Source: DATGUA01 sp035301545 (GTDB taxonomy: Bacteria > Bacillota > Clostridia > Tissierellales > Tissierellaceae). Taken from it: DNA of 64,000 nt. Within the stretch, counting starts at the first letter, position 1, and each line of letters opens with the position of its first letter. Position numbers and translations under genes: made by a program. The notes under the pieces are model-generated. The model made no database searches. It worked only from the letters and a program-made list of their open reading frames with translations, and was not told the origin of the DNA. The stretch is from contig DATGUA010000071.1 of the NCBI GenBank assembly GCA_035301545.1, forward strand, positions 13,196 through 77,195, read 5' to 3'. Shown one piece after another: positions 62,398-64,000 of the stretch.

Positions 62398-62431
62398 AAA
62401 AAGAGTAGACTATATATAGTCTACTCTTTTT
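62398..62431 (-). terminator. Terminator of the tRNA array
   Basis: A 34-bp perfect palindrome whose arm is AAAAAGAGTAGACTATA, directly after the last tRNA on the minus strand, with T-runs at both ends. Confidence 0.9.
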
Positions 62432-62434
62432 AAA

Positions 62435-62511
62435 TGGTGGGCCTTCAGGGACTCGAACCCCAGACCTACCGGTTATGAGCCGGGCGCTCTAACCAACTGA
62501 GCTAAAGGCCC
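62435..62511 (-). tRNA. tRNA-Met (anticodon CAT), last of the array
   Basis: 77-base cloverleaf starting GGGCCTT with encoded CCA; anticodon loop CTCATAA gives CAT. Sequence resembles clostridial elongator tRNA-Met, though a lysidine-modified tRNA-Ile2 cannot be excluded. An identical copy is at 63173. Confidence 0.9.
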
Positions 62512-62521
62512 TAAATTTAAT

Positions 62522-62603
62522 TTAGGTTATTTGGCAGTCTCGCTACACAAATCTATCTGCTGGTTATACTCACATAGATTTAGTGCTCCTTGCCCTTAAC
62601 CTA
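62522..62603. repeat. Structured spacer between tRNA-Ile and tRNA-Met
   Basis: Nested inverted repeats: TAGGTTA/TAACCTA outermost, GGCA/TGCC next, then AAATCTAT/ATAGATTT. As RNA it would fold into one long interrupted hairpin in the transcript of the array. It does not form a cloverleaf. Confidence 0.55.
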
Positions 62604-62644
62604 CCATCAATTTATAAAAATCTATAAATTAGGTTAGGTTATAA

Positions 62645-62721
<77 letters not shown>

Positions 62722-62808
62722 TAAATTATTAACATTTAGGATTACATAGTATTATTTGCGGCTTATCTATACCAATCTGAAGTTTAACCTACCACTTTAA
62801 AGATTTAA

Positions 62809-62885
<77 letters not shown>

Positions 62886-62900
62886 TAATACTATTAAGTA

Positions 62901-62976
62901 TGGCAGGGGTGGCAGGATTCGAACCCACGGCATTCGGTTTTGGAGACCGACGTTCTGGCCTCTGAACTACACCCCT
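62901..62976 (-). tRNA. tRNA-Trp (anticodon CCA)
   Basis: AGGGGTG acceptor with encoded CCA; anticodon loop CTCCAAA gives CCA. Confidence 0.96.
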
Positions 62977-62985
62977 ATACCATTT

Positions 62986-63061
62986 TGGTGCCCAAAGCCG
63001 GAATCGAACCAGCGACACATAGATTTTCAGTCTATTGCTCTACCGACTGAGCTATTTGGGC
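62986..63061 (-). tRNA. tRNA-Phe (anticodon GAA)
   Basis: GCCCAAA acceptor with encoded CCA; anticodon loop CTGAAAA gives GAA. Confidence 0.97.
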
Positions 63062-63076
63062 ACATTTAAAAATATA

Positions 63077-63116
63077 ATTTTCAGTCCTCTGCTTATACCG
63101 ACTGAGCTATTTGGTC
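63077..63116 (-). pseudogene. tRNA-Phe 5'-half fragment
   Basis: About 40 bases match the 5' half of the neighbouring tRNA-Phe (D arm and anticodon arm) with several changes and no 3' half. It lies directly upstream of the intact gene. Confidence 0.75.
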
Positions 63117-63138
63117 AATATAGCTATTTGGTCAATAT
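63105..63138. repeat. 17-bp exact tandem duplication in the tRNA-Phe fragment
   Basis: AGCTATTTGGTCAATAT occurs at 63105-63121 and again at 63122-63138 without a gap. It copies the mutated 5' end of the tRNA-Phe fragment. Confidence 0.9.
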
Positions 63139-63172
63139 ACAATTTTGGTTTGTCCACTTGATTAAGTAAAAA

Positions 63173-63249
63173 TGGTGGGCCTTCAGGGACTCGAACCCCA
63201 GACCTACCGGTTATGAGCCGGGCGCTCTAACCAACTGAGCTAAAGGCCC
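63173..63249 (-). tRNA. tRNA-Met (anticodon CAT), second copy
   Basis: Identical in sequence to the tRNA at 62435; CCA encoded. The same Met/Ile2 caveat applies. Confidence 0.9.
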
Positions 63250-63253
63250 CACA

Positions 63254-63346
63254 TGGCGGAGAAGGAGGGATTTGAACCCTCGCACCCTTATACAAGGATC
63301 TACTCCCTTAGCAGGGGAGCCTCTTCAGCCTCTTGAGTACTTCTCC
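63254..63346 (-). tRNA. tRNA-Ser (anticodon GCT)
   Basis: 93 bases, GGAGAAG acceptor with encoded CCA, long variable arm; the anticodon loop CTGCTAA region gives GCT. Confidence 0.95.
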
Positions 63347-63351
63347 TTATA

Positions 63352-63440
63352 TGGCGGAGAGAGAGGGATTCGAACCCCCGTGGGCTTGCACCCTAACGGT
63401 TTTCAAGACCGCCCCGTTATGACCACTTCGGTATCTCTCC
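63352..63440 (-). tRNA. tRNA-Ser (anticodon TGA)
   Basis: 89 bases, GGAGAGA acceptor with encoded CCA, long variable arm; anticodon loop CTTGAAA gives TGA. Confidence 0.96.
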
Positions 63441-63489
63441 ATGATTACAAACTATAAAAAAATTGCCCTAAGGCATGTTTTATTAAAAT

Positions 63490-63565
63490 TGGTGATCCAT
63501 CCGCGACTCGAACGCGGGACTCCCTGATTAAAAGTCAGGTGCTCTACCGACTGAGCTAATGGATC
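63490..63565 (-). tRNA. tRNA-Lys (anticodon TTT)
   Basis: GATCCAT acceptor with encoded CCA; anticodon loop CTTTTAA gives TTT. Confidence 0.96.
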
Positions 63566-63573
63566 AAATAAAA

Positions 63574-63650
63574 TGGCTGGGGTGACAGGACTCGAACCTG
63601 TGGGATCACGGAGTCAAAGTCCGTTGCCTTACCGACTTGGCTACACCCCA
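63574..63650 (-). tRNA. tRNA-Gln (anticodon TTG)
   Basis: TGGGGTG acceptor with encoded CCA; anticodon loop CTTTGAC gives TTG. The T at position 1 is usual for tRNA-Gln. Confidence 0.96.
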
Positions 63651-63656
63651 ACTATA

Positions 63657-63733
63657 TGGCGCGCCTAGGAGGATTCGAACCCCCGGCACATGGATTAGAA
63701 GTCCATTGCTCTATCCTACTGAGCTATAGGCGC
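63657..63733 (-). tRNA. tRNA-Arg (anticodon TCT)
   Basis: GCGCCTA acceptor with encoded CCA; anticodon loop CTTCTAA gives TCT, which reads AGA, the main arginine codon of the native genes here. Confidence 0.96.
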
Positions 63734-63747
63734 ATGCTTAAGTTTAA

Positions 63748-63821
63748 TGGAGCGGGTGAAGGGGATCGAACCCTCGCAACCAGCTTGGAAGGCTGGGGCT
63801 CTACCACTGAGCTACACCCGC
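63748..63821 (-). tRNA. tRNA-Gly (anticodon TCC)
   Basis: GCGGGTG acceptor, U discriminator and encoded CCA; anticodon loop CTTCCAA gives TCC. Confidence 0.96.
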
Positions 63822-63861
63822 GTAATGTATAATTAAATATTATATTTTAAAACTACTATAA

Positions 63862-63946
63862 TGGTGGAGGAGACTGGATTTGAACCAGTGAAAGCTTAGC
63901 TAACGGATTTACAGTCCGTCCCCTTTAGCCACTTGGGTACTCCTCC
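63862..63946 (-). tRNA. tRNA-Tyr (anticodon GTA)
   Basis: GGAGGAG acceptor with encoded CCA, long variable arm; anticodon loop CTGTAAA gives GTA. Confidence 0.96.
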
Positions 63947-63963
63947 GATTTAGTTAGATTAAA

Positions 63964-64000
63964 TGGAGCTGGCGAGAGGAATTGAACCCCCAACCTATTG
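63964..64000 (-). tRNA. Partial tRNA (3' end), probably Thr
   Basis: Only the 3' acceptor (CCAGC with U discriminator and CCA) and the T arm (GGGGGTTCAATTCCTC) are inside the window; the anticodon is beyond the edge. T-arm sequence and discriminator fit clostridial tRNA-Thr, but this is uncertain. Confidence 0.7.

Noticed and set aside
63272..63457. Open frame across two tRNA-Ser genes
   Set aside because: It lies antisense to two complete tRNA genes and has no supporting features.

Overview
The window comes from a low-GC, strictly anaerobic, spore-forming-type Firmicute (Clostridia/Tissierellia-like). The AT-rich sequence strongly prefers AGA for arginine. It carries an Rnf complex, B12-dependent glutamate mutase, 2-hydroxyacyl-CoA dehydratase-activase-like proteins, an LPxTG wall protein and a CotH-type coat kinase. 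Most genes lie on the minus strand; species cannot be named from sequence alone.

Layout. 1-4080: Rnf operon (rnfC-D-G-E-A; rnfA runs off the left edge). 4208-8271: tRNA-Leu(GAG), a lytic transglycosylase, coaE and polA. 8359-9863: tRNA-Leu(CAA) with promoter and terminator, then a CNNM/CorC-type membrane protein. 9864-14790: an atypical, probably acquired segment with an IS200/IS605-like end hairpin, a decayed gene, a MATE exporter with a divergent MerR regulator, a tRNA-like scar, a 34-bp perfect palindrome and a pyruvate-oxidase-type enzyme. 15083-21323: CotH lipoprotein, a giant BspA-type LRR wall protein, a glutaredoxin-like protein and a nucleoside deoxyribosyltransferase. 21659-27104: aspA, glgP and malQ. 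27247-36544: histidine degradation (ftcD-hutI-hutU-yuiF-hutH) beside its probable sigma-54 activator. 36692-46748: citC, then the complete methylaspartate pathway (glmS-glmL-glmE-mal-mesaconase alpha/beta-citramalate lyase D/E/F). 46998-54477: lplA, TPM protein/lemA, thiI/cysteine desulfurase and an ECF transporter. 54584-55738: a candidate C-rich small RNA, then ansA. 55754-62173: a beta-propeller protein, a His/Cys-rich protein, three activase-type proteins and a YprB-like nuclease. 62435-64000: an array of 15 tRNAs on the minus strand, the last cut by the window edge.

How the genes fit together. Histidine is converted to urocanate, imidazolonepropionate, formiminoglutamate and glutamate. 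Glutamate can then pass through 3-methylaspartate, mesaconate and citramalate to acetate and pyruvate. In this setting the class I 'fumarase' and 'citrate lyase' homologues are best read as mesaconase and citramalate lyase, and CitC as the ligase that acetylates the lyase carrier. Aspartate ammonia-lyase and asparaginase add further amino-acid entry points. Rnf would turn reduced ferredoxin from such fermentation into an ion gradient.

Most notable signals: a -24/-12 promoter with exact GG-N10-GC spacing before ftcD, with a perfect TGTGTGA-N3-TCACACA dyad 81 bp upstream and the activator gene next door; a freestanding RNA-like unit at 54584-54699 with promoter, C-rich loops and terminator; and a MerR-type promoter with a 19-bp spacer covered by a dyad between the MATE and MerR genes.
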